Source: Lachnospiraceae bacterium (lineage in GTDB: Bacteria > Bacillota_A > Clostridia > Lachnospirales > Lachnospiraceae). Taken from it: a DNA stretch of 10,469 bases. Positions within the stretch are counted from its first letter, which is position 1, and each line of letters starts with the position of its first letter. The notes beneath the pieces were generated by a model, which did not search any database, had not been told where the DNA came from, and was given only the letters and a program-made list of their open reading frames with translations. A program made the translations under genes and the position numbers. The stretch is from the NCBI GenBank assembly GCA_003446335.1, contig DMAZ01000212.1, positions 1-10,469 on the forward strand, given 5' to 3'. Positions 1 to 8,573 of this stretch are shown here, piece after piece.

Positions 1-34
1 AACTAATCCAAACACATTTTATAAAGGAGCTCTC

Positions 35-736
35 ATGTATCTGGAAATCAAGGACCTGAAGAAAAGTTACGCAAGCGGGGAAAGCAGGATCATGGTATTA
101 AAAGGCATATCTACGCATGTTAAACAGGGTAATATGTGTGTTATACAGGGACCCAGCGGCTCCGGGAAATCAACTTTTCTCAACTGTATCGGCGGCCTTG
201 ACCTGCCTGATTCCGGTTCGATCGTCATTGACGGTGATGAAATCGTCGGTCTCTCCCCGGATCGGCTCTCAGATTACCGACGTGACAAGCTGGGCTTTAT
301 TTTTCAGTTCTACAACCTGATTCCGAATCTCACAGTGAAGGAAAATATTGAAGTCTGCGGATACCTGACAAGCCACCCCCTTGACATGAATGAGCTCCTT
401 GACGTTCTCGGCATGACCGATTATAAGAACAAATTTCCTTCCCAGCTCTCAGGCGGCCAACAGCAGCGATGCGCCATTGCGCGTGCCCTCATAAAAAACC
501 CTAAACTGCTTCTGTGCGATGAGCCGACCGGGGCTCTCGATTCGACGACCTCGCGCAGTATTCTTATGCTGCTCGAAAAAGTTAATCAGACTTACGGAAC
601 AACCATGCTGATCGTCACTCATAATAACGCCATACGCCGGATGGTCCATCAGGTGATCGAAATCCGCGACGGGCTTATTTCAAAAGAGTATATCAATGAG
701 GTTATCGTTCCCGCTGCCGATCTTGAGGATATCTGA
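35..736 (+). CDS. ABC transporter ATP-binding protein, MacB/LolD type
   Basis: Cytoplasmic ATPase subunit (233 aa) that should power the FtsX-like permease encoded next to it. Visible motifs are Walker [10 protein letters not shown] (residues 39-47), Q-loop Q91, the ABC signature LSGGQQQR (138-145), Walker [10 protein letters not shown] with catalytic E163, the D-loop ALD (167-169) and the switch histidine H196. The length and the sequence [19 protein letters not shown] are typical of the MacB/LolD/FtsE-like family, which drives mechanotransmission or export rather than solute uptake. The start is supported by AAAGGAG at 23-29, five bases before the ATG. The stop at 734-736 is one base before the permease ATG, so the two are almost certainly co-transcribed and translationally coupled. 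The substrate cannot be told from sequence; in Firmicutes such pairs often handle antimicrobial peptides or lipids. The promoter lies outside the window. Confidence 0.95.
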   Translation: MYLEIKDLKKSYASGESRIMVLKGISTHVKQGNMCVIQGPSGSGKSTFLNCIGGLDLPDSGSIVIDGDEIVGLSPDRLSDYRRDKLGFIFQFYNLIPNLTVKENIEVCGYLTSHPLDMNELLDVLGMTDYKNKFPSQLSGGQQQRCAIARALIKNPKLLLCDEPTGALDSTTSRSILMLLEKVNQTYGTTMLIVTHNNAIRRMVHQVIEIRDGLISKEYINEVIVPAADLEDI

Positions 737-737
737 C

Positions 738-3131
738 ATGAACACTATTTTGCGCAAACGAATCATTCGAAATCTTAAGGCTCACTTTTTGAGATACATC
801 GCCCTGGGCCTTTTGATCTTCCTGGGTTCCTATATGATCGTGAGTCTTCTTGCCGCCGCGGAGAATATTATTCAGGGAACGAAGGAACACCGGCTCAAAA
901 ATCACATGGAAGACGGTCAGTTCACTACTTTTACCGCACTGTCCGAGAAGGAAGAAAAACTGATCCGGGATGAAGGCGTGACGCTCGAGCGGGCCTTTTA
1001 CTTTGATGTGAATGCAGAAGACGGCAGTGTCATCCGCATTTTCAGGAATCGTACAGATATAAATCTTCTCGAATGTGATGAAGGCAGGCCGGCGGAGGTG
1101 TACGGCGAGGTAGCTCTGGAGAAACGTTACTGCGAACTGCATGATCTGTGCACAGGTGATTCCATTGTGATCGGCGGTCAGCTTTTTACGGTCACAGGGA
1201 TAGGTACCGTCCCTGACTATGAATCTCCCATTGCGAAGATGAACGACAGTATTATAGATTCCTCCACCTTCGGTCTGGCATTTGTCATACCGGAACAGTA
1301 TGAAAACATGCTTTCCGACGGAGCTGCACTAGAATCCGAGAATTTTGTCTATGCCTACCGGCTGAACGGAATCCTTTCACACGATGAGCTCAAGCATTTA
1401 ATAGAAGAGTTCGACTTTAACTACAGAGATGTCGAGGATCCATGGTTCCGGGACTATATCAAAGAAAAGATGGGGGCCGGGGAAATGCTCCAGGATTTTC
1501 TCTCCTCGCCTCTGTTTGCAGATGATAAGGATGCCGCGGATCTTCGGGACATGCTGGATCCTAACATACACAATCTTCAGCAACTGGTCGCAGCTGAGGA
1601 CAACATGCGTATCGGTACTGCCTCCGATGATGTGGAAATCAACAAAAGTTCCTGCTTTTTCGCGGGCATCATCGTATTTGCCCTGTTCTCATACTGTATC
1701 GCCGTTTTTGTCATTCATGAGATTGACGATGAAAGCGAAGTCATCGGTGCCCTCTATGCCCTCGGAGTTAAAAAACGGGAGCTGATCCGCCACTATACGT
1801 TCATGCCGATGATCATCACCTTTACAGGCGGTCTGATCGGAACTCTTGTCGGATACAGTCCGATCGGCTGTAACTATCAGATGCAGGACTCCTATCTGTA
1901 CTTTTCAGTTCCGGCTATTAAAGTGAGTCTTTATCCATATATTCTTGTGTATGGTATTGTAGTCCCTCCGGTCATCTCTCTGCTTGTCAATTATTTCGTC
2001 ATACGAAAGAGACTGTCACGACCGGTCCTCTCGCTTCTCCGACATGAAAGAAAGCGCGGAAAAGTGCGAAACATACGGCTCGATAAGTTCGGCTTTATCT
2101 CCCGCTTCCGAATCCGTCAGATGATCCTGGAATTCAGGAGTACCGTCACAGTTCTTGCAGGCCTTCTCGTCTCTCTCATGCTGATCTTTATCGGCATAGA
2201 CTGCTGGGTCATGTGTACACATGTAAAGAATGACAATGTCGCGGATACACGTTTCGAATACATGTATACTTACAAATATCCCGAAAAGACCGTTCCGGAA
2301 GGCGGAGAGGAAGCCCTGGCTGTCACCCTCAGCAGAGAATCTTTCGGCTACGAGTTCGACGTTACACTTCTCGGAATAAATGAGGATACACCCTACTTTG
2401 ACCTGTCGCTCAATACCAGCCGGAAAGATGTGTGTATCAGCTCGGCGATGGCTCAGAAATTCGGTTATTCCGTCGGAGATGAAATTGTCCTGGAAGACCG
2501 GGAGAATGAACAGCTTTATGCTTTCCGGGTGAGCAGCATCACACAATACTCACCGGGATTCTTCGCTTTCATGGACCTTAAGACCATGAGGGATATGTTC
2601 GGCTATGATAAGGATTACTACAATGTCGTATTTGCCGATCACGCACTTAATATTCCGTCCGGAAGGCTCTATTCGAGTCTTGATAAGCAGAAGGTAATTG
2701 CGTCGGCAGATGTATTTGTCGAGCTCATGTACTCCATGATCTACATCATGTGCGGAATCTCAGCCGTCATCTTCATCATCGTCATGTATCTTATGCTGGG
2801 CGTCATGGTCGACAACTCATCCTACGACATCTCTCTGATGAAGATATTCGGATACAGGCGTTCAGAGATCAAAAAACTCTACCTCAACGGCAATTTTTAT
2901 ATCGTGGCAGTCGGCAGCCTGATCATCCTCCCGCTGGCCAAGCTATTCATTGATACGCTGTATCCCTACTTCATCTCCAATGTGACCTGTGCAATGGATC
3001 TGAGCATGACACCTATGGTCTATGTCGTATTATATCTTCTGATCCTGGCTGTCTATCTGATCATAAGTTTCTTCCTGAACAGAAAAATCGATGCGATCAG
3101 CATTCAGGAGGTATTAAAGAACAGAGAGTAA
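738..3131 (+). CDS. ABC transporter permease, FtsX/MacB-like, two-repeat
   Basis: Membrane subunit (797 aa) partnering the preceding ATPase. Hydrophobic segments suggest about eight transmembrane helices: residues about 20-40, 307-328, 354-375, 399-422, 468-492, 663-690, 717-738 and 758-780. This gives two FtsX-type repeats (one helix, a large extracytoplasmic domain, three helices). The first extracellular domain (about 41-305) is larger than the second (about 493-662). The start at 738 is preferred to an in-frame ATG at 696 inside the ATPase gene: GAGG at 725-728 sits nine bases upstream, and residues 1-20 then form the basic amphipathic segment expected before the first helix. The size matches the large Firmicutes permeases of the BceB/MacB superfamily. 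No two-component system or accessory protein is visible, and the cargo is unknown. A hairpin terminator follows about 40 bases after the stop. Confidence 0.93.
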   Translation: MNTILRKRIIRNLKAHFLRYIALGLLIFLGSYMIVSLLAAAENIIQGTKEHRLKNHMEDGQFTTFTALSEKEEKLIRDEGVTLERAFYFDVNAEDGSVIRIFRNRTDINLLECDEGRPAEVYGEVALEKRYCELHDLCTGDSIVIGGQLFTVTGIGTVPDYESPIAKMNDSIIDSSTFGLAFVIPEQYENMLSDGAALESENFVYAYRLNGILSHDELKHLIEEFDFNYRDVEDPWFRDYIKEKMGAGEMLQDFLSSPLFADDKDAADLRDMLDPNIHNLQQLVAAEDNMRIGTASDDVEINKSSCFFAGIIVFALFSYCIAVFVIHEIDDESEVIGALYALGVKKRELIRHYTFMPMIITFTGGLIGTLVGYSPIGCNYQMQDSYLYFSVPAIKVSLYPYILVYGIVVPPVISLLVNYFVIRKRLSRPVLSLLRHERKRGKVRNIRLDKFGFISRFRIRQMILEFRSTVTVLAGLLVSLMLIFIGIDCWVMCTHVKNDNVADTRFEYMYTYKYPEKTVPEGGEEALAVTLSRESFGYEFDVTLLGINEDTPYFDLSLNTSRKDVCISSAMAQKFGYSVGDEIVLEDRENEQLYAFRVSSITQYSPGFFAFMDLKTMRDMFGYDKDYYNVVFADHALNIPSGRLYSSLDKQKVIASADVFVELMYSMIYIMCGISAVIFIIVMYLMLGVMVDNSSYDISLMKIFGYRRSEIKKLYLNGNFYIVAVGSLIILPLAKLFIDTLYPYFISNVTCAMDLSMTPMVYVVLYLLILAVYLIISFFLNRKIDAISIQEVLKNRE

Positions 3132-3173
3132 GCAGGACCTGCATACACGCAAAACATTTAACACATTTAATGA

Positions 3174-3216
3174 GGGGCTGCCGCACGAAGTATCGTACAG
3201 CAGCCCCCACTGTTTT
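3174..3216 (+). terminator. GC-rich hairpin between the ABC operon and glpK
   Basis: GGGGCTGC (3174-3181) pairs perfectly with GCAGCCCC (3200-3207). Within it ACGA (3185-3188) pairs with TCGT (3193-3196) around a four-base loop, with small internal mismatches between the two stems. On the + strand it is followed by a short run of four T (3213-3216), so it probably ends the ABC operon. The gene on the other side (glpK, minus strand) converges on it and may use the same hairpin, although no good U-tract follows in that direction. The outer arm resembles that of the palindrome at 7005-7102. Confidence 0.7.
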
Positions 3217-3254
3217 AAGTCATGAAAGTCTCAGCGCTCCCGCCTCACCGGGAA

Positions 3255-4819
<1,565 letters not shown>

Positions 4820-4832
4820 TGTAATTTCAGAA

Positions 4833-5645
4833 TCAGTCAAAATACCTCCTGATCACCTCCACGATTCCATCGTGGTCGTTATCAGCGACAATGTCATCAC
4901 ACACATTTTTTACATTTTCGTTGGCATTCCCCATAGCCACTGCAAGCCCGGCCGCCCGCAGTACATCAAGATCATTGTCGGAATCTCCGACAGCGATCGT
5001 CTCCTCGACCGGTATTCCCAGATGTTCGCACAGCCTCATGAGCCCTGATGCTTTTGAAACGCCCTGTGGTGTTATCTCCAACGATGTGGTCTCGCAATCC
5101 GCCAGCACGAGACCGAGAGGGGCCAGACGCGCACGGGTCATCTCCCTGGTTTCCGGATCCCTGTGATAGATGCAGAGCTTCAGGCTCTGATCCGGATGTG
5201 ATTTTAAAAACTCTTTTATATCCGGCACCGCCGTTGCGACCCTGTCATACAAAGGCTGATAAATACCCATCTGAAAAACAGAAACATCCCGCATATCTTC
5301 ACTCTGAGCCACAGATGCACTTTGCGTAAGCAGGTACGGCATGGCCCTGACCGCCTCTGCCGCTTCCAGGCACTCCATCAGACAGCCATCATCCAGTAAT
5401 GTCCTGTCGATTGCCTTCTCTTCGGTAAAATCATAGACACAGCCGCCGCTGTTCAGAATACCGTACGGAATTCCTTTTAATTCTGCGGCGTTATCCGCAA
5501 GCTCCGCGATGCCCCGGCCTGTACAGAGTGAAACTGCGATGCCTTTTGCGACCAGCTCATCAATAGCTTTCATCGTGACCGGTGAAATTTCCTTTCGACT
5601 GTTGAGAAGAGTTCCGTCCATATCGAGTGCAAGTAATCTGTACAT
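4833..5645 (-). CDS. Cof-type HAD-superfamily (subclass IIB) phosphatase
   Basis: Predicted cytoplasmic Mg-dependent phosphatase of 270 aa, a usual length for the Cof/YidA-like group. All four HAD motifs are present. Motif I is DMDGT (8-12), with nucleophile D8 and acid/base D10. Motif II is the T42 region SLCTGRG. Motif III is K198 in GVSKASGL. Motif IV is GDSDND (220-225), which binds the metal. The central part between motifs II and III is the C2 cap that sets substrate choice. Members act on sugar phosphates, pyridoxal phosphate or flavin nucleotides, and the substrate cannot be predicted here. The start is supported by AAGGAGAG (5653-5660) a few bases upstream. It precedes glpK on the same strand, but a role in glycerol metabolism is only a guess from position. 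Confidence 0.92.
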   Translation of the reverse strand: MYRLLALDMDGTLLNSRKEISPVTMKAIDELVAKGIAVSLCTGRGIAELADNAAELKGIPYGILNSGGCVYDFTEEKAIDRTLLDDGCLMECLEAAEAVRAMPYLLTQSASVAQSEDMRDVSVFQMGIYQPLYDRVATAVPDIKEFLKSHPDQSLKLCIYHRDPETREMTRARLAPLGLVLADCETTSLEITPQGVSKASGLMRLCEHLGIPVEETIAVGDSDNDLDVLRAAGLAVAMGNANENVKNVCDDIVADNDHDGIVEVIRRYFD

Positions 5646-5666
5646 ATATATTCTCTCCTTGCTCTT

Positions 5667-5695
5667 ATTATGTTACATACTCCCACCGCTGTCAT
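5667..5695 (-). promoter_or_regulatory. Promoter upstream of the HAD phosphatase gene
   Basis: On the minus strand ATGACA (5690-5695, 5/6 match to the -35 consensus) and CATAAT (5667-5672, 5/6 match to the -10) are separated by exactly 17 bases. Transcription would start near 5660, very close to the ribosome binding site at 5653-5660, giving a very short leader. No other element is obvious in this divergent gap apart from the cobT promoter. Confidence 0.55.
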
Positions 5696-5836
5696 GAATG
5701 GGGTATTTTTACTTTTCCAGATCAGATCTGTCTCTTACCAAAACTGCTTACACGTCAATACCTTTACAATCTAATTCTGAAAATAACTGCTTCTATATTG
5801 ATGATATTTCCTTATTCCGGGCAAAGTAAAGCAAAA

Positions 5837-5865
5837 TTTACTGCTTATTTCGATTGTGCTATAAT
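5837..5865 (+). promoter_or_regulatory. Extended -10 promoter of cobT with overlapping dyad
   Basis: A perfect TATAAT (5860-5865) is preceded by TGC (5857-5859), the extended -10 arrangement, and by TTTACT (5837-5842) as a 4/6 -35 with a 17-base spacer. The leader to the cobT ATG is only about 25 bases and contains GGAGG, which leaves no room for a cobalamin riboswitch. The -35 box is the right arm of an inverted repeat, AGTAAA (5825-5830) and TTTACT (5837-5842), which could be an operator. Confidence 0.7.
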
Positions 5866-5897
5866 GATGCCCTGACAAAAAATACGGAGGACTTGGT

Positions 5898-6974
5898 ATG
5901 GAAAAATACAGACGGATCATTTCTGAAATACGTCCTGCAGACCGGGCCGCGATGAACGAGGCAGGCCGGTATATAGACGGGCTGATCAAGCCCATGGGAA
6001 GTCTCGGAAAACTGGAGACACTGGCTGTTGATATAGCCGGAATCAAAGGCAGGACCCGCGGCATCTCGGTAAAGAAGCGTTCTGTCATCGTCATGTGCGC
6101 CGATAACGGGGTGTATGAGGAAAATGTTGCCTCCGCACCTCAGGAAGTCACCGTTCTCATGGCCCATGCGATGGCACAGGGGAAAAGCGGAATGACCGTA
6201 CTGGCAGAAGAGGCCGGCTCTGACTTCATTCTCATAGATATCGGTATAAATACAGACAAGAAAATCCCCGGTCTCATTGACCGAAAGATTGCAAAAGGCA
6301 CGAACAACTTTACGAAAGGTCCTGCCATGACACGAAATATGTGTGTTCGGGCAATCGAGACCGGTATTGAAACAGTAGAGTTTTTAAAAGCAAAAGGCTA
6401 TGAACTTCTCGGGACCGGTGAACTCGGTATGGGTAACACGACCTCCAGTGCCTGTGTTCTTATGGGACTCACCGGAATCAGGGCTGATCAGGCTGTGGGC
6501 AGGGGAGCAGGACTCACGAAAGAAGCCTGGGCGCACAAGAAAGATGTCGTACGCTGCGCTCTCGATGTGAACAGACCGGATCCGGGCGATCCGGTCGATG
6601 TCCTTTCCAAAGTCGGTGGTCTTGACATTGCCGGGCTTGTGGGTGTCTATCTAGGTGCCGCCCGTTACCGAATTCCGGTCGTGATCGACGGTTTTATCTC
6701 GGCTGTGGCTGCACTTGCTGCCAGCCGTCTCTGTCCGGATACGACTGACTTCATGATTCCTTCTCACTGTTCTGAAGAGCCGGGATTTCTGTATGCAATG
6801 AAAGCACTCGGGAAAGAGCCCATGCTGTTCATGAACATGCGGCTCGGAGAAGGAAGCGGATGTCCGCTGGCTTTCCATCTGATCGATGCTGCGCTGGCTA
6901 TGGTCGACGGCATGGCAACATTCGGGGAAGCTTCCATCGATGAGAAACAGCTTGTAGATATCCGCGAAAAATAG
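5898..6974 (+). CDS. cobT: Nicotinate-nucleotide--dimethylbenzimidazole phosphoribosyltransferase
   Basis: Cytoplasmic enzyme of cobalamin nucleotide-loop assembly. It transfers phosphoribose from nicotinate mononucleotide to a lower-ligand base such as 5,6-dimethylbenzimidazole, giving alpha-ribazole phosphate. The 358 aa length is close to Salmonella CobT (356). Conserved blocks are KPMGSLGKLE near residue 31, the nucleotide-binding stretch GTGELGMGNTTSSA, GRGAGLT, GFISAVAALAA, SHCSEEPG and the catalytic glutamate E318 in LGEGSGC, equivalent to E317 of Salmonella. The ATG at 5898 has GGAGG at 5886-5890, seven bases upstream. The gene stands alone: cobS, cobU and cobC are not adjacent, and no B12 riboswitch precedes it. 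It may therefore serve remodelling of salvaged corrinoids as well as synthesis. It converges with selD across the palindrome at 7005-7102. Confidence 0.96.
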   Translation: MEKYRRIISEIRPADRAAMNEAGRYIDGLIKPMGSLGKLETLAVDIAGIKGRTRGISVKKRSVIVMCADNGVYEENVASAPQEVTVLMAHAMAQGKSGMTVLAEEAGSDFILIDIGINTDKKIPGLIDRKIAKGTNNFTKGPAMTRNMCVRAIETGIETVEFLKAKGYELLGTGELGMGNTTSSACVLMGLTGIRADQAVGRGAGLTKEAWAHKKDVVRCALDVNRPDPGDPVDVLSKVGGLDIAGLVGVYLGAARYRIPVVIDGFISAVAALAASRLCPDTTDFMIPSHCSEEPGFLYAMKALGKEPMLFMNMRLGEGSGCPLAFHLIDAALAMVDGMATFGEASIDEKQLVDIREK

Positions 6975-7004
6975 AATCAGGCAGTATACCTCAGCAGAAA
7001 ATGA

Positions 7005-7102
7005 AGGAGCTGTCACACTAAGCTTTACGCCGCTATATATAGCAGACGGTATTTGCAAATATCTGCTATATATCGGACGTATTGTCTTGTGTGACAGCCC
7101 CT
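7005..7102. repeat. Long imperfect palindrome, probable bidirectional terminator
   Basis: The gap between the convergent cobT and selD genes is filled by an imperfect inverted repeat of almost 100 bases. Outer arms at 7005-7018 and 7089-7102 pair with one mismatch and include GCTGTCACAC against GTGTGACAGC. Inner arms at 7035-7046 and 7062-7073 pair over 12 bases, with ATATATAGCAGA on the left. The centre is the perfect palindrome ATTTGCAAAT (7051-7060). Between the two stems the sequences diverge. It probably ends both transcripts, but U-tracts are weak in both directions. A decayed miniature inverted-repeat element is the main alternative. The outer arm is shared with the hairpin at 3174. 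Confidence 0.75.
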
Positions 7103-7120
7103 CTTCTGAACTCTTCCAAA

Positions 7121-8164
7121 TTAAAGGAGATAAATACCGTTCTCTCTCTTTTCTACGACCTTTCCGACAACAGATATCTCCGTATCCATCCCCGAGCTCT
7201 TAAGCTCTCTGTAGAAACTCAGAGCCTCATCTTCCGGAACTGAGAAAAGAAGTCCGCCCGATGACTGAGGATCATAGAGCAGATCATATATGAACTGTTC
7301 CACAGCCCCCTTCTCGACATATTTGCCGGTATGCTTCATATTGGAGTATGTCCCTGCCGGTATAAGACCCATTTTGGCATACTCCGCAGCTCCATCCATG
7401 AATGCGATGTCATCAGTATGAATCTCAAAGGATACTCCTCTGCTCGCTGTCACCATCTCGGCACAGTGTCCCAGGAAACCAAAACCGGTAATGTCGGTAC
7501 ATGCATGAATTGTGTATTTCTCCGATACTCTTTTGGCCGTCTTATTCAGATATGCCATGACTTTCTGAACACAGTTTATTTCAGAATCCGAGGCAATGCC
7601 TCCTTTGATCGCGGTATTGATCACCCCGCTGCCAAGCTGCTTCGTAAGGATCAGTACATCTCCGGGCCGGCATCCATAGTTCTTATATATCTTATTCGGA
7701 TGTACAAGGCCGGATACGCACAACCCGTACTTGGGCTCATCATCCTGAACAGAATGTCCTCCTACCAGGATCGCTCCCGCTTCCTTTACCTTGTCAGCTC
7801 CTCCCGCCATGATCTCAGCAAGAATTTCCGGCTGCAGACAGTTCGGGAAACATACAATATTGAGTGCCACGACAGGCTCACCGCCCATCGCCCACACATC
7901 ACTCAGGGCATTGGCCGCTGCGATCTGGCCGAACATATATGGTTCATCCACAATTGGGGTGAAGAAATCCACCGTCTGGATCATTGCAACATCGTCACTG
8001 ACTTTATATACAGCGGCATCATCGGAAGTGCCCAGCCCGACAAGCAGATTGTCGTCATTAAATCTAGGTAACTTACTCAGAACCTGAGCAAGGGTCTCCG
8101 GACCTATTTTGGCCGCTCACCCGGATGTCTTTGCATACTGCGTAAGTCTTATCTTTTCCGCCAT
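7121..8164 (-). CDS. selD: Selenide, water dikinase (selenophosphate synthetase), selenocysteine-containing
   Basis: Cytoplasmic enzyme making selenophosphate from selenide and ATP, the selenium donor for selenocysteyl-tRNA and 2-selenouridine. The product is 347 aa if the in-frame TGA at 8117-8119 (residue 16) is read as selenocysteine. The N-terminus is MAEKIRLTQYAKTSG, then U16, then AAKIGP; U16 and K19 are the catalytic pair (Cys17/Lys20 in E. coli). Then come GLGTSDDAAVY, the metal- and ATP-binding TVDFFTP, GGHSVQDDEPKYG and DITGFGFLGH, all SelD hallmarks, and the total length fits the family. The ATG at 8164 follows a strong AAAGGAGGTGA site (8169-8179). If TGA is treated as a stop, the only remaining start is an internal Met at residue 61 (7984), giving a 287-residue fragment without the active site. 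selA, selB and selC are not in the window. A sequencing error is unlikely because the frame and family match continue on both sides. Confidence 0.95.
8085..8119 (-). promoter_or_regulatory. Recoded UGA and candidate bacterial SECIS hairpin in selD
   Basis: The selenocysteine codon is TGA at 8117-8119 (minus strand). Twelve bases after it, GGTC (8101-8104) and GACC (8093-8096) form a four-pair stem around the loop CGGA (8097-8100), which holds guanines. An outer stem joins TGAGC (8115-8119, including the codon itself) to GCTCA (8085-8089). The overall span of 35 bases, starting at the UGA, and the apical G-containing loop about 11-12 bases downstream match the layout of the E. coli fdhF SECIS bound by SelB. 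This was folded by eye, so the exact pairing is tentative; the recoding itself is much better supported by the protein family. Confidence 0.75.
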
Positions 8165-8181
8165 GACGTTCACCTCCTTTC

Positions 8182-8200
8182 AAAAAATACCGCAGGTATC
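8182..8200 (-). promoter_or_regulatory. Terminator-like hairpin in the selD leader
   Basis: On the minus strand GATACC (8195-8200), loop TGC, then GGTATT (8186-8191) forms a six-pair stem with one G-U pair. It runs into six T (8182-8187), and the ribosome binding site starts directly afterwards. The form is that of a small intrinsic terminator or attenuator between the selD promoter and its start codon. The stem is weak, with only two G-C pairs in series, so partial termination or a role in RNA stability is more likely than full termination. Confidence 0.4.
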
Positions 8201-8208
8201 AACTTTAA

Positions 8209-8237
8209 ATCATATCATTCTCCGGCAATCCGGTAAA
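8209..8237 (-). promoter_or_regulatory. Promoter of selD
   Basis: On the minus strand TATGAT (8209-8214, 5/6 match) follows TTTACC (8232-8237, 4/6 match) with a 17-base spacer. The leader to the selD ATG would be about 40 bases and would include the hairpin with U-run and the ribosome binding site. The -35 box coincides with one of the TTACCG/CGGTAA motif copies in this region. Confidence 0.5.
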
Positions 8238-8473
8238 CGATTATTTGGGAAACGCGGTAAGCATAATTCTTCTTATTCCACATTTTTTTAATGAAAAGGG
8301 CATCTAAATCTCCGTCCCCTGACTGCATTACCGGAAAAAAACTCCATTATTGCATTACCGTCTTTTTCACAAATATACCGTTGAAAAACAGTAATTTTTA
8401 AACATATTCACAACATTTCAGTTTTTATTATTAAATATACTGATTAAATTTTATTATATTTTAACACATATAG

Positions 8474-8502
8474 TTGCTTATTTTCCCTAATAAGCATAAA
8501 AT
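8474..8502 (+). promoter_or_regulatory. Candidate promoter of hppA with a dyad in the spacer
   Basis: TTGCTT (8474-8479) and TAAAAT (8497-8502, 5/6 match) are 17 bases apart. The -35 is a weak match, and the region is so AT-rich that other -10-like boxes exist. The spacer and -35 contain a perfect inverted repeat, TGCTTATT (8475-8482) and AATAAGCA (8489-8496), which could be a repressor or activator site. The predicted leader is about 90 bases. Confidence 0.4.
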
Positions 8503-8520
8503 AGTTTCAATACATACTTT

Positions 8521-8573
8521 CAGAAATCAAAAGGTAAACAATCGATTTATCGATATTTATTTACTGTTTTCTG
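8521..8573 (+). repeat. Nested AT-rich palindrome in the hppA leader
   Basis: Three inverted-repeat pairs share nearly the same centre (about 8548): CAGAAA (8521-8526) with TTTCTG (8568-8573), GTAAA (8534-8538) with TTTAC (8560-8564), and ATCGAT (8541-8546) with ATCGAT (8549-8554) around TT. Six T follow at 8576-8581, and then the hppA ribosome binding site GGGAGG (8585-8590). It may fold in the leader RNA or act as a DNA-binding site. The low GC content means a chance contribution cannot be excluded. Confidence 0.4.

Noticed and set aside
696..738. Permease start at the ATG at 696
   Set aside because: It would overlap the ATPase gene by 41 bases; the ATG at 738 has GAGG nine bases upstream and gives a normal N-terminus.
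5740..5760. TTGACG on the minus strand near 5750 as a -35 box for the phosphatase gene
   Set aside because: No acceptable -10 hexamer lies 16-18 bases downstream; the ATGACA/CATAAT pair closer to the gene is a far better match.
5646..5897. Cobalamin riboswitch upstream of cobT
   Set aside because: No B12-box-like or long structured leader is visible, and the promoter leaves a leader of only about 25 bases.
7121..7984. SelD starting at the internal Met at 7984
   Set aside because: It would remove the first 60 residues, including the active site, and has no ribosome binding site; the frame continues upstream through a recoded TGA to the ATG at 8164.
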